Source of the DNA: Streptomyces sp. TG1A-8
GTDB taxonomy: Bacteria; Actinomycetota; Actinomycetes; Streptomycetales; Streptomycetaceae
NCBI RefSeq assembly: GCF_030499535.1
Contig: NZ_JASTLB010000001.1
Span: forward strand, 2,542,001 to 2,606,000
Length of the DNA: 64,000 bases
Reading direction: 5' to 3'
A model generated the notes under the pieces. The model did no database searches. It was not told where the DNA came from and worked only from the letters and a program-made list of their open reading frames with translations. Shown piece by piece: positions 55,021-63,198 of this stretch (its first letter is position 1; each line of letters begins with the position of its first letter). The translations under genes and the position numbers were made by a program.

Positions 55021-55070
55021 CGCCGGGCGCCGCACCGCGACGCCGGCCGCGGGCACCGGCACCCCCGGGC

Positions 55071-57659
55071 TCAGAACAGGCTCAGCAGGGCCTCCGCCGG
55101 GTCGGTCAGCCCGCCCTCCGTGCCGGGCAGCGGCAGTTCGAACCACACCGTCTTGCCCCGCGGAGTCCGCCGCGAGCCCCACGCCGCGCTGAGCAGCCCG
55201 ACCAGTTGCAGGCCCCGCCCGCCCTCGTCGGTGTCGCGGGCGCGCCGGCGGCGGGGCTGGACCAGCCCGGAGTCCCAGACCTCGCAGACCAGCGTGCGGT
55301 CCAGCAGGAGGCGGAGCCTGATCTCCCCCTCGCCGTAGCGCAGGGCGTTGGTGACCAGTTCGCTGACGAGGAGCTCGGTGGTGTCGACCAGCGGCTCCAG
55401 GTCCCAGGCGAGCAGTTGCGCGCGGGCGTACTCGCGGGCGCGCCCCACGCTGCGCGGTTCGCGCGGCAGCGTCCAGTCGCCGACGGACGTGGCGGGCAGC
55501 CCCTGCACGCGGGCCATCAGCAGGGCGATGTCGTCCTCGCCGTGGTGGGTGTCCAGGGTGCTGAGGACGTGGTCGCAGACGTCCTCCAGCGGGGCGGTCG
55601 GGTCCGTCAGCGCGCCGACGAACGCCTGCAGGCCCTCGTCCAGCGGATGGTCGCGGGACTCGACCAGGCCGTCCGTGTAGAGCGCCAGCAGTGCGCCCTC
55701 GGGGAGTTCGACCTCGACCTCCTCGAAGGGCTCGCCGCCCACCCCGAGCGGCATCCCGGGCGGCACGTCCAGCATCAGGGCCGGCTCGCCGGGCTCCACG
55801 AGCACCGGGGGCAGGTGGCCGGCGTTGGCGAACGTGCAGCGGCGGGTGACGGAGTCGTAGACGGCGTAGACGCAGGTGGCCAGGTACACCTCGGAGAGGT
55901 CGGCGTCGCGGGACTGGCGGGCGGTGCGGGTGGCCTGCTGGATGCCGCCCGGTGTGCCGAGGCCCCGCGCGATCTCGTCCAGCGCGGAGAGGACCTCGGC
56001 CGGTTCCAGGTCCAGCAGGGCCAGCGTGCGGACGGCCGTGCGCAGTTCGCCCATCGCGACCGCCGCCCGCAGCCCGCGGCCCATGACGTCGCCGACGACC
56101 AGGGCCGTGCGGTGGCCGGGGAGTTCGATGACGTCGAACCAGTCGCCGCCGACCTCGGTGGCCGTGTTGCCGGGCAGGTAGCGGCAGGCGATGTCCAGGC
56201 CGGATGCCTCCGGGTCGCCGGGCGGCAGCAGGGACCGCTGCAGGATCAGCGCCCGTTCGTGCTCGCGCCGGTACAGGCGGGCGTTGTCGATGCAGACGGC
56301 CGCCCGCGCCGCCAGCTCCACCGCCAGGTCCCGGTCGCGGTCGCCGAACGGCTCGCTGCCCTTGGTGCGGGCGAACTGGGCGAGTCCCACGACGGTGTCG
56401 TGGGCGACCATCGGCACGGCCAGCGTGGACTGCACGAGGCCGCCGTCCTCGGCGGGCACGCGCTGCGGCCGGGCGGTGCGCAGGGCGTACGCGCAGGCGG
56501 AGTTGAAGGGGAAGTGGTGGACGGCGCCGACGGCGACGGGCTTGCCGGAGCCGCTGAAGGGCGCGTCGGAGACGGCGCTGGCGAAGGCGACGCGGCGCAG
56601 TTCGGCGCTGCCGTCGGCGAGGCCGGGCGGGGCCTCGTCGCCGGTGAGGAGGCCCTGGTAGAGGTCGACGGTGGCGAGGTCGCAGAAACCGGGGACGACG
56701 ACGTCGAGGAGTTCGCGGGCGGTGGTCTCCAGGTCGAGGGAGTTGCCGATGCGGGCGCCCGCCTCGTTGAGCAGGGCGAGGTTGCGGCGGGCGGCGGCGG
56801 CTTCGCGGGCGGCGGCGCGGCGGGCGGTGATGTCGATGCCGAGCCAGGCGACGCCGATGGGCCGGCCGCTTCCGCTGTTGACGCGGTAGAGGTTGACCGA
56901 CCAGTGCCGGCGTTCGTCGGAGCCCGGGACGAAACCCGTGACGTGCATGTCGGTGATGGAGTCGCCGGTCTCCATCACCCGGCGCAGGATGGCCGAAATC
57001 CGCTCCGCCTCACCGCGCGGCAGGTAGTCCCGGACCCCCCTGCCCCGGTGGTCGTCCGGGGCCCCGCCGAAGATGGAGGCGAACCGCTCGTTGGCGCGGC
57101 GCACCCGCAGGTCGGGGTCGATCAGCAGGAAACCGAACGGGGATTGGCCGAAGATCGCCTGCGAGGCGGCGAGGTCGGTCTCGATGCTGCGCAGGGTGCG
57201 GACGTCCACGACGATGCAGACGGCGGCCCTGTCGCCCTCGACGGTCCGGGTGGGCATGACGTAGACCTCGGCGAGGCCCTCCTCGCCGCGCGTCCCGTCG
57301 GGCCCGTCCGGCATCCGGAAGGGGACGACCCCGGTCCACTCGCGCCCGTCGAGGATCTCGGCCATCTTGCGCTGGCCGTGCCTGCGCAGGTCGGGGTCGA
57401 CGAAGGCCTGGATGGGGTCCATGCCGACGGCGCGTTCGGCGGGGATGCCGAAGATCTGCTCGGCGCGCAGGGACCACTGGTCCACCAGCCCGCCGGGGCT
57501 GAGGGAGAAGGAGGCGACCTTGATGTAGTCGTAGATCGAGCCGGGCGGGCTGCTCTGCCACATGGCGTCACCGGGCACGGCCCCGGCCTCCGCGGCCTGG
57601 CCCCTCGCGCCGTCCGACGGGTCCTCGGACTCCGTGGCCTTCGCTGGTATCTCGCTCAC
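55071..57659 (-). CDS. PAS-PAS-GAF-PP2C-HATPase regulatory phosphatase (SpoIIE/RsbU-like)
   Basis: 862 residues from the GTG at 57659 with GGAGGGGA upstream. Two PAS domains (about 45-290, with P-F-G-F-L-L-I-D-P-D), a GAF domain (about 305-465), a PP2C/SpoIIE phosphatase domain (E-V-G-G-D-W-F-D-V and V-V-G-D-V-M-G-R-G with metal-binding Asp) and a C-terminal HATPase (S-E-L-V-T-N-A-L-R-Y; D-E-G-G-R-G-L-Q-L-V). Such fusions dephosphorylate anti-anti-sigma factors, while the ATPase may bind sigma or antagonist. A stand-alone RsbW-like gene follows upstream at 57909. Confidence 0.93.
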   Translation of the reverse strand: MSEIPAKATESEDPSDGARGQAAEAGAVPGDAMWQSSPPGSIYDYIKVASFSLSPGGLVDQWSLRAEQIFGIPAERAVGMDPIQAFVDPDLRRHGQRKMAEILDGREWTGVVPFRMPDGPDGTRGEEGLAEVYVMPTRTVEGDRAAVCIVVDVRTLRSIETDLAASQAIFGQSPFGFLLIDPDLRVRRANERFASIFGGAPDDHRGRGVRDYLPRGEAERISAILRRVMETGDSITDMHVTGFVPGSDERRHWSVNLYRVNSGSGRPIGVAWLGIDITARRAAAREAAAARRNLALLNEAGARIGNSLDLETTARELLDVVVPGFCDLATVDLYQGLLTGDEAPPGLADGSAELRRVAFASAVSDAPFSGSGKPVAVGAVHHFPFNSACAYALRTARPQRVPAEDGGLVQSTLAVPMVAHDTVVGLAQFARTKGSEPFGDRDRDLAVELAARAAVCIDNARLYRREHERALILQRSLLPPGDPEASGLDIACRYLPGNTATEVGGDWFDVIELPGHRTALVVGDVMGRGLRAAVAMGELRTAVRTLALLDLEPAEVLSALDEIARGLGTPGGIQQATRTARQSRDADLSEVYLATCVYAVYDSVTRRCTFANAGHLPPVLVEPGEPALMLDVPPGMPLGVGGEPFEEVEVELPEGALLALYTDGLVESRDHPLDEGLQAFVGALTDPTAPLEDVCDHVLSTLDTHHGEDDIALLMARVQGLPATSVGDWTLPREPRSVGRAREYARAQLLAWDLEPLVDTTELLVSELVTNALRYGEGEIRLRLLLDRTLVCEVWDSGLVQPRRRRARDTDEGGRGLQLVGLLSAAWGSRRTPRGKTVWFELPLPGTEGGLTDPAEALLSLF

Positions 57660-57908
57660 GCGAACCGTCCCCTCCAGCTCACCGCATCCGGCACCGGTCA
57701 CCGGAGGCGGCTGCCCGCAGTATCCAGTACTACGGCGCCGCACGACACGGTGTTCACGATCACAGCACGGTCCAGGCGGTTTTAGGACCGGACTGCGGCA
57801 ACACTTCCAGTCTTCTAACCAGGGAACACGTCCCCGAATCCCGCATTCCGACCACCGTCCGCAGCGCGGGCGGCGCACTGGGCGGCGGCGGGGGCGCGCA
57901 CACCGGGT

Positions 57909-58337
57909 TCATCCCGGCACCGCGAGTTCGAACCAGACGGTCTTTCCGCTGCCGCCGGGCCGGGTGCCCCACCGGCGCGAGGAGCCGGCGACGAGCTGCA
58001 GTCCGCGGCCGCCCTCGTCCTCGGCGCGGGCGGTCCGCTCGTGCGGCAGGTCCGGGAGCGGGTCGGAGACCTCGACCAGGAGTCCGCCGCCCAGTCCCGC
58101 CGGGCGCACCAGCCGCACGCCGATGGGGCCGGTGGCGTGCCGCAGCGAGTTGGTCACCAACTCGCTGACGAGCAGGGCCGCGAGGTCGGCCAGGCAGTCG
58201 AGGTCCCAGCCGTGCAACTGGCCCCGGACCGCGGCGCGGGCGGTGCGCACGGCACCCGGCTCCGCGGGGAAGGTCCACTCGGCGCCGTCGCCTTCGCTGT
58301 CGATCACGCCGATCACTTCCCAGGCCAGCGAGCCCAC
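57909..58337 (-). CDS. RsbW-like ATP-binding protein (anti-sigma kinase family)
   Basis: 142 residues from the GTG at 58337; the ribosome site is weak and the start uncertain. HATPase_c_2 with N box S-E-L-V-T-N-S-L-R-H and G box D-E-G-G-R-G-L-Q-L-V, ending K-T-V-W-F-E-L. The last 40 residues closely resemble the C-terminus of the phosphatase at 55071, so the two may share partners or descend from a duplication. Cytosolic. Confidence 0.86.
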   Translation of the reverse strand: MGSLAWEVIGVIDSEGDGAEWTFPAEPGAVRTARAAVRGQLHGWDLDCLADLAALLVSELVTNSLRHATGPIGVRLVRPAGLGGGLLVEVSDPLPDLPHERTARAEDEGGRGLQLVAGSSRRWGTRPGGSGKTVWFELAVPG

Positions 58338-58445
58338 CCACGTCCGGTTTCATGGGGTTAGTGGGGACATACCCGGTATCCGGCGGCCAGTACCGTGGGG
58401 AGGGAGGCGCTGTGGGGCGAACGGCGTACGGGGGACCCGCGCCGC

Positions 58446-58856
58446 TCAACGCACTCCGGTGCGAAGGCGCGCCTCGACCTCCCGCACCGCCGCCACGTCC
58501 TGGTCCAGCCACGCCACGTCCCAGATCCCGGCCGGCGTCAGCCAGCGCAGCGCGTCGTGGTCCTCCAGGGGCCGGGGGGCGGCGGAGCCGGGGCGCAGGC
58601 GGGCGGTCCACACGTGCAGGACGTAGGGGGACCGCAGGGGCCACTCCCCCGGCACGCGCGCGACCGGTTCGGCGTCGACGCCGAGTTCCTCGCGCAGTTC
58701 CCGGACGAGGGCCTCCTCGGGCCGCTCGCCCGGCTCGACCTTGCCGCCGGGCAGTTCCCAGCGTCCGGCCAGTTCGGGGGGCGCACTGCGGCGCGCGGCG
58801 AGCAGGCGGCCGGCGTCGAGCAGGGCCGCACCCACCACCACGGTCCGTTCGGTCAT
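58446..58856 (-). CDS. Nudix hydrolase (MutT-like)
   Basis: 136 residues. The complete Nudix box runs from G-G-K-V-E-P-G-E through R-E-L-R-E-E-L-G-V near 37-59. Small single-domain enzyme with the start T-V-V-V-G-A-A-L-L and a C-terminal A-L-R-W-L-T-P region, as in 8-oxo-dGTP or CTP pyrophosphohydrolases. Likely cleans oxidised nucleotides; substrate not proven. Confidence 0.92.
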   Translation of the reverse strand: MTERTVVVGAALLDAGRLLAARRSAPPELAGRWELPGGKVEPGERPEEALVRELREELGVDAEPVARVPGEWPLRSPYVLHVWTARLRPGSAAPRPLEDHDALRWLTPAGIWDVAWLDQDVAAVREVEARLRTGVR

Positions 58857-58886
58857 GGGGCGGACCTTACGGCAGGACGCGGCGGG

Positions 58887-59078
58887 TCAGGGCCGCGCGC
58901 CGTCGCCGCCCTGGCCGATGCGCTCGACCCAGTAGAGCTGTTCGTGGCCGCGGCCGTCGAGGCTGTCGGCGATCTTCTGGGCCTCGGCGCGCGTCGCGTA
59001 CCGGCCCACGCGGTAGCGATTGCCGTTGCCGTCCTTCCGTATCACGATCCAGGGCAGGGAGACCGTGCCCTCGCTCAT
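58887..59078 (-). CDS. SPOR-like microprotein
   Basis: 63 residues from the ATG at 59078. The sequence P-W-I-V-I-R-K-D-G-N-G-N-R-Y-R-V-G-R-Y-A followed by R-A-E-A-Q-K-I-A-D-S-L fits a minimal SPOR-like fold (two strands, helix). No signal peptide. Conserved in Streptomyces as far as I recall; function unknown. Confidence 0.78.
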   Translation of the reverse strand: MSEGTVSLPWIVIRKDGNGNRYRVGRYATRAEAQKIADSLDGRGHEQLYWVERIGQGGDGARP

Positions 59079-59414
59079 CGCGCCCACCGTTCCTTCTCGC
59101 ACCCGCCCCACCCGCTTCCCGTCCGGATCTCCGCCGCCTCCCACCCGGGGAAACCGCAATCCGCATATGCCCGAGCGTACGCCCAACCTTCACGCTGCGA
59201 ATACGGCTTTTCACGAACAGGTACACAACCAGCCAGACCGCCGGGAGCGCGCACAAGCCCGCGCGCCCCCCTCGGGCGTCGGTGCCGCGAGCCGGGGACA
59301 TGACGGGCAGGCCCCCGGCCACCTGCGGAAACGACCGGATCGCCGAGGCCGGGAGAAGGACGGGACGGGGGGTGAGTGACGGCGGCAACTGCCGGGGGAG
59401 CGTGCCGGTGTGCG
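59079..59414. other. intergenic region
   Basis: 336 bases between the microprotein start and the GntR gene's stop. I see no gene, clear hairpin or repeat. The left part must hold the microprotein promoter (minus strand). Confidence 0.5.
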
Positions 59415-60167
59415 CTACTTCACGGGCAGGTGGTAGGCGACCCGGTAACGATCGGCCGGGATCACGACGTCGGCGGTCTCCACCGGGCGCCCCGAGGCGT
59501 AGTAGGTGCGCTGGACGACCAGGACCACGTGTCCGGGCACGCCGCCCAGGAGGTGCAGTTCCTCGGCGAGGCCGGGGCGGGCGCCGACCTCCTCGGTGAC
59601 GTTGTCCACGATGACGTCGATGGCCCGCATGCGCTCGACCACCCCCATGCCGCCGAGGGGGCCCTCCTCGGGGAGCATCACCGGGGTGCGGCCGGTGACG
59701 GCGAGGGGCTCCCAGGAGGTGGAGAGCATCATCGGCTCCCCCGCCTCCCGGAACAGGTACCTCGTGCGCATGACCCGGTCGCCGGGCTCGATGGCGAGCC
59801 GCTCCGCGATGGCGGTGCCGGCCTCGGCCTGCTCGCTGCTGGACTCCCAGGTGCCGCGCACCGAGGCGTCGGCCTGCTCCTGCCGGAAGGGCGTGGCGCC
59901 CCCGTCGGGGCGGAACCCGGAGCGGGCCACGCGCCGGGGCACGGGCCGCTCGCGCACGTACGTCCCCGAACCGGAGCGCCCCTCGACCAGCCCCTCGGCC
60001 ATGAGCACCTTGCGGGCCTCCAGCGCGACGGTGTCCGAGACGCCGTACTCCTCGCGGATGCGGGCCTGGGAGGGCAGACGGGTGTGGGGCGGCAGCGAAC
60101 CGTCGACGATCTTCTTGCGGAGATCACCCGCGACGCGCAGGTACGCCGGCTGCTCACCGAAAGTCAC
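59415..60167 (-). CDS. GntR/HutC-family transcriptional regulator
   Basis: 250 residues. N-terminal winged HTH (L-R-K-K-I-V-D-G-S-L-P-P-H-T-R-L-P-S ... Y-G-V-S-D-T-V-A-L-E-A-R), C-terminal UTRA ligand domain (R-T-R-Y-L-F-R ... V-E-R-T-Y-Y-like end V-V-Q-R-T-Y-Y). Its 234-nt upstream spacer to the SRAP gene contains GTTG-N9-CAAC near 60184-60200, a possible operator. Ligand unknown. Confidence 0.92.
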   Translation of the reverse strand: MTFGEQPAYLRVAGDLRKKIVDGSLPPHTRLPSQARIREEYGVSDTVALEARKVLMAEGLVEGRSGSGTYVRERPVPRRVARSGFRPDGGATPFRQEQADASVRGTWESSSEQAEAGTAIAERLAIEPGDRVMRTRYLFREAGEPMMLSTSWEPLAVTGRTPVMLPEEGPLGGMGVVERMRAIDVIVDNVTEEVGARPGLAEELHLLGGVPGHVVLVVQRTYYASGRPVETADVVIPADRYRVAYHLPVK

Positions 60168-60401
60168 TGGCCGCTCCCATCAGGTTGTACAGACAGCAAC
60201 AGCCTGGCAACCGTCGATTGAGCCACGCAAGCAAAGGCCAGAGAATCACTCGATGTGATGACTTCTGCGGGGGAGAGGCTTTGCCCAGGCACTTTCTGCC
60301 CGCTATGGCCGAGGTCACACGTCGGCGGCCCCGTTCACACCTGCACGCCGGCGCCGCCGAGCGGGGCGGAGGAGCGCCGCGTGCCGCCGGCGCCGCGGCG
60401 G

Positions 60402-61145
60402 CTAGGGGGTCGCCTCCTCCACCAGCCGGGGGCCGTTGTTGCGGACGTTGTTGACGGCCGTGGAGACGGGGCGGACGTTCAGTCGGCCGTCGGCGGGGCG
60501 GCCGAGCAGGGCGCGCAGCCCGACGGGGTCGTCGTGGTGCGGGTCGAGCCAGGCGTCGTAGTGGCCGGGGTCGAGGGCGAGGGGCATGCGGGGGTGGACA
60601 CGGCCCGCGGCGTCGGTGGCCTCGGTGGTGATGATGGTGCAGGTCGTCAGCCAGGCCGCCGGGTCGTCGTCCTGCTCGACGTCCGGGTCGCGCCAGTACT
60701 CGTACAGACCGGCGAGCGCCATCACCCGGCCGTCCTCGGGGTGGATGAAGTACGGCTGCTTGCGGGTCCGGCCGGTGGCGGGGTCCTCCACCTGCTGCCA
60801 CTCGTAGAAGCCGTCGGCCGGCAGCAGGCAGCGGCGCCTGGTGAACGCGCGGCGGAAGGCGGGCTTCTCGTGCACGGTCTCCACCCGCGCGTTGATCATC
60901 CGCGCGCCGGCCCCGGGGTCCTTCGCCCAGGACGGCACCAGTCCCCAGCGCAGCGGCCGCAGCTCCCGCGCCGGGGGCGCGCCCTCCTCCCGGTCGCGCC
61001 GGGTCCGTTCCAGGACGGCCCACACGTCGTTGGTCGGCGCGACGTTCCAGTTCGGCGCGAGGGTCTCCTCGGGCCGCCAGTCGTCGACGCGGAAGAGCCG
61101 GGCCAGGTCCTGCGGGCTGCGGGTGGATGCGTAACGGCCGCACAT
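60402..61145 (-). CDS. SRAP/YedK family abasic-site DNA-protein crosslinking protein
   Basis: 247 residues. Start fixed by the catalytic Cys2 in M-C-G-R-Y-A, which forms the thiazolidine with abasic sites once Met1 is removed. Also seen are P-N-W-N-V-A-P-T, W-G-L-V-P-S-W, N-A-R-V-E-T, R-C-L-L-P-A-D-G-F-Y-E-W with the conserved Glu, and H-P-R-M-P-L. It shields abasic sites in single-stranded DNA. Confidence 0.94.
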   Translation of the reverse strand: MCGRYASTRSPQDLARLFRVDDWRPEETLAPNWNVAPTNDVWAVLERTRRDREEGAPPARELRPLRWGLVPSWAKDPGAGARMINARVETVHEKPAFRRAFTRRRCLLPADGFYEWQQVEDPATGRTRKQPYFIHPEDGRVMALAGLYEYWRDPDVEQDDDPAAWLTTCTIITTEATDAAGRVHPRMPLALDPGHYDAWLDPHHDDPVGLRALLGRPADGRLNVRPVSTAVNNVRNNGPRLVEEATP

Positions 61146-61186
61146 GCCTCCACTGTGCCACCGCGCCCGTCCTGCGCGCGGCACCG

Positions 61187-61220
61187 GCGGGCCCGCGCCC
61201 CGCGCGCGGCGCGGGCCCGC
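61187..61220 (-). terminator. hairpin terminator
   Basis: Perfect 13-bp stem (GCGGGCCCGCGCC side 61187-61199, partner 61208-61220) downstream of the tautomerase gene and upstream of the SRAP gene, both on the minus strand. Confidence 0.72.
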
Positions 61221-61226
61221 GGGGGT

Positions 61227-61451
61227 TCAGTGGCCGGGCCGCTTGACCAGCAGGCCGGGGCGGGCCGTGATCTCCGGCCGGTACACCTCCTCGTCCCAGG
61301 CCTCGGGCGCCACCGGGCGCAGTGCGATGGAGACCGCGTCCTCCCCCACGTCGAAGGCGTCGCGGACCGCCTCGGTGAGACGGGCCACGAGACGTTCGCG
61401 TCCGGCGTCGTCCAGGTCCTTCGGGAAGTGGCTGATGGTCACGTGCGGCAC
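61227..61451 (-). CDS. PptA/4-oxalocrotonate tautomerase family protein
   Basis: 74 residues from the GTG at 61451. Processing would expose Pro1 (P-H-V-T-I-S-H-F-P), the catalytic base of this superfamily. S-I-A-L-R-P-V-A-P-E-A-W and the C-terminal K-R-P-G match E. coli PptA. It overlaps the end of the truncated thioesterase gene by 13 nt, so it was the distal gene of that operon. It probably tautomerises an enol or keto acid. Confidence 0.85.
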   Translation of the reverse strand: MPHVTISHFPKDLDDAGRERLVARLTEAVRDAFDVGEDAVSIALRPVAPEAWDEEVYRPEITARPGLLVKRPGH

Positions 61452-62140
61452 GGGAGCCTCCTCGATTCTCGGCGGATGGTCTTGCTGAGCTCGTCCACGC
61501 CCGGATCGCGCAGCGCACCGTAGTGGTCGGTGTCGAGGCGGGCCAGGGTCGCGGGCGCACCGGTGCGGGCCAGCAACCGCTCCAGGTGGGACTCCTCGTC
61601 GCCGCGGGCCGTGAGGACGGTGACCGGTGCCGTGACGCGCCGGTCGGCCGGCAGCCAGCCGTAGGTGCGGCGGACGAGGCGGATGACGCGGCGGACGGTG
61701 CCGGGGTCGAGCCGGCGCAGGCGGCGGACGACGAAGTCGGCGAAGGACTCCTCGTCGGTGGCCTGGCGCAGGCACTCCGCCAGCAGCGGTCCGTCGGCGC
61801 CGGCCGCGAAGACGGAGTAGAGGATGGCGCGGAAGGTGCGGTCCGTGAAGTCCGCCACCGGGTCACCGCCCTCCCCCGGGGCCGCCGTGACCGTCGGGCC
61901 CGGCGCGGCGGCCTGCGGGAGCCGGGGGGAACCCGGGGCGATCAGCAGCAGGTGGTCGACCTCCTCGCCCGCCCGTTCGAGCAGCCAGGCCGCCTCGAAG
62001 GCGACGCGGGCGCCGAAGGAGTAGCCCCACAGCGTGTAGGGGCCGGCGGGCTGGACGGCCCGGAGGGCGGCCACGTCGGCCGCGGCCATCTCCCGCAGGC
62101 TGCCGTGCGGGGTCTCCCCCGCCAGGACGTCCTCGACACC
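61439..62140 (-). pseudogene. C-terminal thioesterase domain fragment of an NRPS/PKS (5' end deleted)
   Basis: About 230 residues of alpha/beta hydrolase with G-Y-S-F-G-A-R-V-A-F-E (nucleophile Ser), a lid region and a late D-H-Y-G-A-L with the catalytic His. It resembles type I thioesterases at the end of synthetases or a type II thioesterase. Recognisable homology begins near V-E-D-V-L-A-G-E-T-P at 62132; upstream the frame merely reads the lyase gene backwards. The first part of the domain, including the usual N-terminal G-x-G-G segment, is missing. No start codon or ribosome site was found, so the fragment is probably not expressed as a working enzyme. Confidence 0.75.
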
Positions 62141-63198
62141 GGTGCGATGCTGGTCGCCTCCCGCGCCCTCGGCATCATCCTCGACGACCTGCGGCGCACC
62201 ACCGACGCCCTCGGCAGGGCCGCCGCCGCGCACCGCGACACCCCGCAGGCCGGGCGCACGCTCGGCCTGCACGCCGTGCCCACCACCTTCGGCCTGAAGG
62301 CGGCGGGCTGGCGCGACCTCGTCCTGGACTCCGCCGAGCGGCTCGCCCGGCTGCGGCGAGAGGGCCTGCCGGTGTCGCTCGGCGGCGCCGCCGGCACCCT
62401 CGCCGGCTACCTGCAGTACGCCGAACCCGACGGCCCCGAAGGCCCGTTCGACCCCGCCGGCTACACCGACCGGCTCATCGACGCGTACGCGGCCGAGACC
62501 GGGCTGGCCCGCCCGGGACTGCCCTGGCACGCACTGCGCACCCCGCTCGCCGACCTCGGCGCGGCGCTCGCCCACACCGCCGCGGCCCTCGGCAAGATCG
62601 CCGTCGACGTGCAGGTGATGTCCCGCACCGAGATCGGCGAGGTCCACAAGCCCGGTCCCGCCGGCCGCGGCGCGTCCTCGGCGATGCCGCACAAACGCAA
62701 CCCCGTCCTCGCCACCCTGATCCGTTCGGCCGCCCTCCAGGTGCCCCTGCTGGCGGCCGGGCTCACGCAGTGCCTCACCACCGAGGACGAGCGGTCCGCC
62801 GGCGCCTGGCACGCGGAGTGGCTGCTGCTGCGCGAGTGCCTGCGCCTCGCCGGCGGTGCCGCGCGCTGCGCCGCCGAACTCGCCGGGGGCTCGCGGTCCA
62901 CCCGCACCGGATGCACGACAACCTCACGCTGACCGGCGGCCGGCTCGTCTCCGAACGGATCGCCGCGGTCCTCGCCCCGCGCATCGGCAAGGCCGCCGCC
63001 CGGCGACTGCTGACGCGGGCTTCCGCACAGGCCGGCGAGGAGGGCCGCACCCTCGGCTCCGTCCTCGCCGGCCGGCCCGAGCTGGACGGCGTGCTCCCAC
63101 CGCAGGAGCTCGCCGCGCTGCTCGACCCCACCCAGTACACGGGAGCGGCAGGCCCCCTGGTCGACCGCGCCCTGAAGAGAGGGACACCACCGCTGTGA
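62123..63198 (+). pseudogene. fumarase/aspartase-superfamily lyase, 5'-deleted and frameshifted
   Basis: Homology starts abruptly at Q-D-V-L-D-T-G-A-M-L, the conserved block normally found about 100 residues into PcaB/adenylosuccinate-lyase-like proteins. The signature G-A-S-S-A-M-P-H-K-R-N-P is intact. At 62885-62895 the frame breaks: E-L-A-G-G in one frame continues as L-A-V-H-P-H-R-M-H-D-N-L in the next, as if a G were lost from a run of six. The C-terminus L-L-D-P-T-Q-Y-T-G-A-A is in the second frame and ends overlapping the DAHP synthase start. Relatives include 3-carboxymuconate cycloisomerase and the CreD-type nitrosuccinate lyases. Confidence 0.82.

Noticed and set aside
57900-57945. 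GTTCGAA-like sequences that resemble a tRNA T-loop
   Set aside because: They lie within coding sequence of the RsbW-like gene (and similarly near 55137), with no cloverleaf around them.
60184-60200. GTTG-N9-CAAC as a firm GntR operator
   Set aside because: Arms of four bases are too short to support by themselves; mentioned only as a possibility.
61439-62812. One 457-codon minus-strand frame that looks like a long thioesterase gene
   Set aside because: The part right of about 62140 is the reverse reading of the lyase gene and has no protein-like features. Only the C-terminal half is a real thioesterase.
62770-63198. A separate small plus-strand gene before the DAHP synthase
   Set aside because: Its sequence is the conserved C-terminus of the lyase in a shifted frame, so it is part of the same broken gene.
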